35,649 nt of DNA, taken from contig NZ_JBMOUD010000024.1 in the NCBI RefSeq assembly GCF_049319665.1, forward strand, positions 1-35,649, given 5' to 3'. This DNA comes from JBMOUD01 sp049319665 (GTDB taxonomy: Bacteria > Pseudomonadota > Gammaproteobacteria > Enterobacterales > Enterobacteriaceae). Positions 34,364 to 35,649 of this stretch are shown piece after piece (position 1 is the first letter of the stretch; every line of letters starts with the position of its first letter). The position numbers and the translations under genes are program-made. The notes beneath the pieces were generated by a model. It saw only the letters and a program-made list of their open reading frames with translations, searched no databases and was not told the origin of the DNA.

Positions 34364-34959
34364 TTTAAATTCACCTTAATGTATTTAATTCTATTTCTGT
34401 TTCTTTCGTATTCATTCAGTATTTGTGTGTTCTGAATCAGTTTTATTACATCATCTTTATTATTGCTTGCAAAGGCTCGAACCATCTCGCCGTCTAAAAC
34501 ACCTTGGTATCGCATATCAATAAAAACATCTTTTAGAACAGGGTTTAATTTTCCCCAACTAATGGCATTAACGAGTTTTCTATTGTTCTTTGCTTTATTA
34601 TAAAAAGACTCCGCTAGATCTGAATATTCCTTATAAACATTTTCAAATAATTGCTTTTGCTCAGACTCAGTTATCTCTCCTATATTATCTTTATTTTTCC
34701 TTACGAAGTCATCAGCTTGACGACCTTTTAATCCTGCACCCAAAGCTAGTTTTTCCGCCCGTTCTTTCCCTAAGCCAACGCATAAAAGAGTGCCTAAAAC
34801 TTCAAACTTAGGACGTGAGCCTAAATCATAACCACGTCCTATAGTGACACCCGAGCCTGAGTTGCCGGGCCAATGTATTTTTCTTGAATAATACATACTG
34901 CTTGGATTGTTATTTCCTTCTGCTCTAAATGTCAGTCGCCCTTCTTTAGGTTCCATCAT
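34360..34959 (-). CDS. pesticin-like muramidase (probable antibacterial effector)
   Basis: 199 residues resembling the lysozyme-fold C-terminal domain of the Yersinia bacteriocin pesticin. The active-site pattern is kept: Glu14 in FRAEGNNNPSS, then GVTIGRGYDLG with Thr39 and Asp45. The Thr-Asp spacing of six equals that of pesticin (Glu178, Thr201, Asp207), as does the D-L-G-x-R end of the motif. The remainder (SEQKQLFENVYKEYSDLAESFYNKA, and DVFIDMRYQGVL) follows the pesticin order. There is no signal peptide and no receptor-binding or PAAR/VgrG domain, so delivery must be by another system such as type VI secretion, or by lysis. The start may be either of two adjacent ATG codons after GGAG. 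It overlaps its likely immunity gene by ATGA. A phage endolysin origin is the main alternative. Confidence 0.78.
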   Translation of the reverse strand: MMEPKEGRLTFRAEGNNNPSSMYYSRKIHWPGNSGSGVTIGRGYDLGSRPKFEVLGTLLCVGLGKERAEKLALGAGLKGRQADDFVRKNKDNIGEITESEQKQLFENVYKEYSDLAESFYNKAKNNRKLVNAISWGKLNPVLKDVFIDMRYQGVLDGEMVRAFASNNKDDVIKLIQNTQILNEYERNRNRIKYIKVNLK

Positions 34960-35288
34960 TACTTTTCTTTCTCCATTGTTGTAGCTAATTGATTATGCTC
35001 GCATAAGTTCTTAGAGTAAGAAATAGCAATACATCCAATAAATGTAATGATTTGGTTTTCGGAGGTTACGAGAGGTTATTATTTAATGATTGTTTTATGT
35101 TGTATATTTTGAATTAAATATTTTCTCCTGGTTTTAAATGAAGGTTTAATTAAATTATGCATTTAATGTTATGCATCAGTAAAAAAATGTTGTAACCATG
35201 ATGTATGCAGGTGTGGTTTATATCGTTGATATATTAGAACGTAAAAAATCTACGGGCAACGGGAGGGGGCTTTGAAGAGTCAATGAAA
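34960..35288. other. AT-rich gap upstream of the muramidase gene
   Basis: About 330 bases, mostly A and T, with no gene that I can support. It contains the promoter region of the muramidase gene and a G-rich run (GGGCAACGGGAGGGGGC) shortly before the att-like site. Confidence 0.4.
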
Positions 35289-35311
35289 TGGTGTCCCCTA
35301 CAGACATCGAA
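35289..35311 (-). repeat. att-like fragment of the tRNA-Arg(CCT) (argW) 3' end
   Basis: On the plus strand TGGTGTCCCCT (35289-35299), then CAG, then ATCGAA (35306-35311). This is the complement of the argW 3' end, including CCA, with 20 of 23 bases equal to the E. coli gene as I remember it. The rest of the T arm is not maintained, so this is a fragment, not a tRNA gene. CCCCTACA (35295-35302) also pairs with TGTAGGGG (35319-35326). Orientation and place fit the distal att copy of an element integrated in argW. Confidence 0.6.
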
Positions 35312-35376
35312 TTCATCATGTAGGGGGTTGATATGGAAGGGGTATTTTTTTATTTAATTTTATTTTACCCGCATTT

Positions 35377-35577
35377 TTACCCAGCATTGGCAAAAATAAG
35401 ACGATTTTTGAATTCACAATGGTCTTTATAAAACCATCTTGCCCTGCCGTGTATTACCATTGCTCTAGGTAAATCACCGGACTTTATTTTTTCATATATG
35501 AATGTTTTACCAAAGCCAGTATCGGCCATGATGAATTTCAAATCAATAAGCGATTCTGGGCTCATAGTGTGATGCAT
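35377..35577 (-). CDS. AlpA-family regulator (mobile-element excision regulator)
   Basis: 66 residues of the AlpA / MerR-like small helix-turn-helix type: FIMADTGFGKTFIYEKIKSGDLPRAMVIHGRARWFYKDHCEFKNRL. In AlpA proteins the same order (TGxxxxxIYxxxxxGxFPxxxxxxxRxxxWxxxEVxxW) is seen. They control integrase expression and excision in P4-like satellites and integrative elements. A GAGAGG site lies 6 bases before the ATG. Its place 65 bases from an argW-derived att-like site supports membership in an integrated element whose integrase should lie beyond the right edge. Confidence 0.82.
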   Translation of the reverse strand: MHHTMSPESLIDLKFIMADTGFGKTFIYEKIKSGDLPRAMVIHGRARWFYKDHCEFKNRLIFANAG

Positions 35578-35649
35578 ATTTACCTCTCTTCAAACTGACC
35601 ATTTAGAACGCCGATAGTCCACAGAAACAGCGGTAAGCTGAATCGCGGT

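Noticed and set aside
35289..35311. A complete tRNA-Arg gene
   Set aside because: Only the last part of the tRNA is present; the T-stem is not maintained and no D or anticodon arm follows.

Overview
The window looks like chromosomal DNA from a Yersinia-type enterobacterium (Yersiniaceae). I infer this from close protein matches to E. coli K-12 (GltX, NupC, MntH, Glk, YpdA/YpdB, AlaC, TehB), a gene order that follows the E. coli gltX to argW interval, and a myo-inositol cluster as found in Yersinia. The genus is recalled knowledge, not computed.

Layout. 1-3.2 kb: tRNA-Val, gltX, a formate/nitrite-family channel and two tRNA-Ala(GGC) genes. 3.3-6.2 kb: nupC and mntH, divergent, with a Fur-type box before mntH. 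6.2-9.0 kb: a LysR regulator divergent from a PACE-family efflux protein, then glk. 9.0-16.4 kb: the YpdB/YpdA pyruvate two-component system, an unknown lipoprotein, a DUF1479 (YbiU-like) oxygenase, a GNAT acetyltransferase and alaC. 16.5-25.5 kb: part of a myo-inositol pathway: iolR-type regulator, iolB, iolA, iolC (kinase-aldolase fusion) and iolD, with a second LspA-type signal peptidase between iolA and iolC; iolG and iolE are not here. 25.5-28.7 kb: phoA with a clear Pho box, a DoxX membrane protein and an SDR dehydrogenase.

AT-rich accessory DNA. 28.7-31.7 kb holds two co-oriented genes: a PAS-like/LuxR-type regulator and a 695-residue protein that keeps the wing and C-terminal domains of lysine decarboxylase but has lost the PLP-binding centre. 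32.1-33.7 kb: an orphan NlpA/MetQ lipoprotein and tehB. 33.8-35.0 kb: a pesticin-like muramidase whose stop overlaps the start of an exported four-cysteine DUF1311/LprI-like protein, read here as a toxin-immunity pair. At 35.29 kb lies a degraded copy of the 3' end of tRNA-Arg(CCT) (argW), in the position and orientation expected for the distal att site of an argW-integrated element. An AlpA-like gene follows, so the last ~350 bases are probably inside that element.

How the genes work together. IolC, IolD, IolA and IolB perform middle and late steps of inositol breakdown, and alternating TGAAA(A/T)AT palindromes in the iolA and iolC/iolD control regions are candidate IolR operators. YpdAB senses pyruvate, and AlaC interconverts pyruvate and alanine. 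MntH and PhoA have recognisable Fur and PhoB control sites. The two least explained modules are the pseudo-decarboxylase with its LuxR partner and the muramidase-immunity pair beside the att site.
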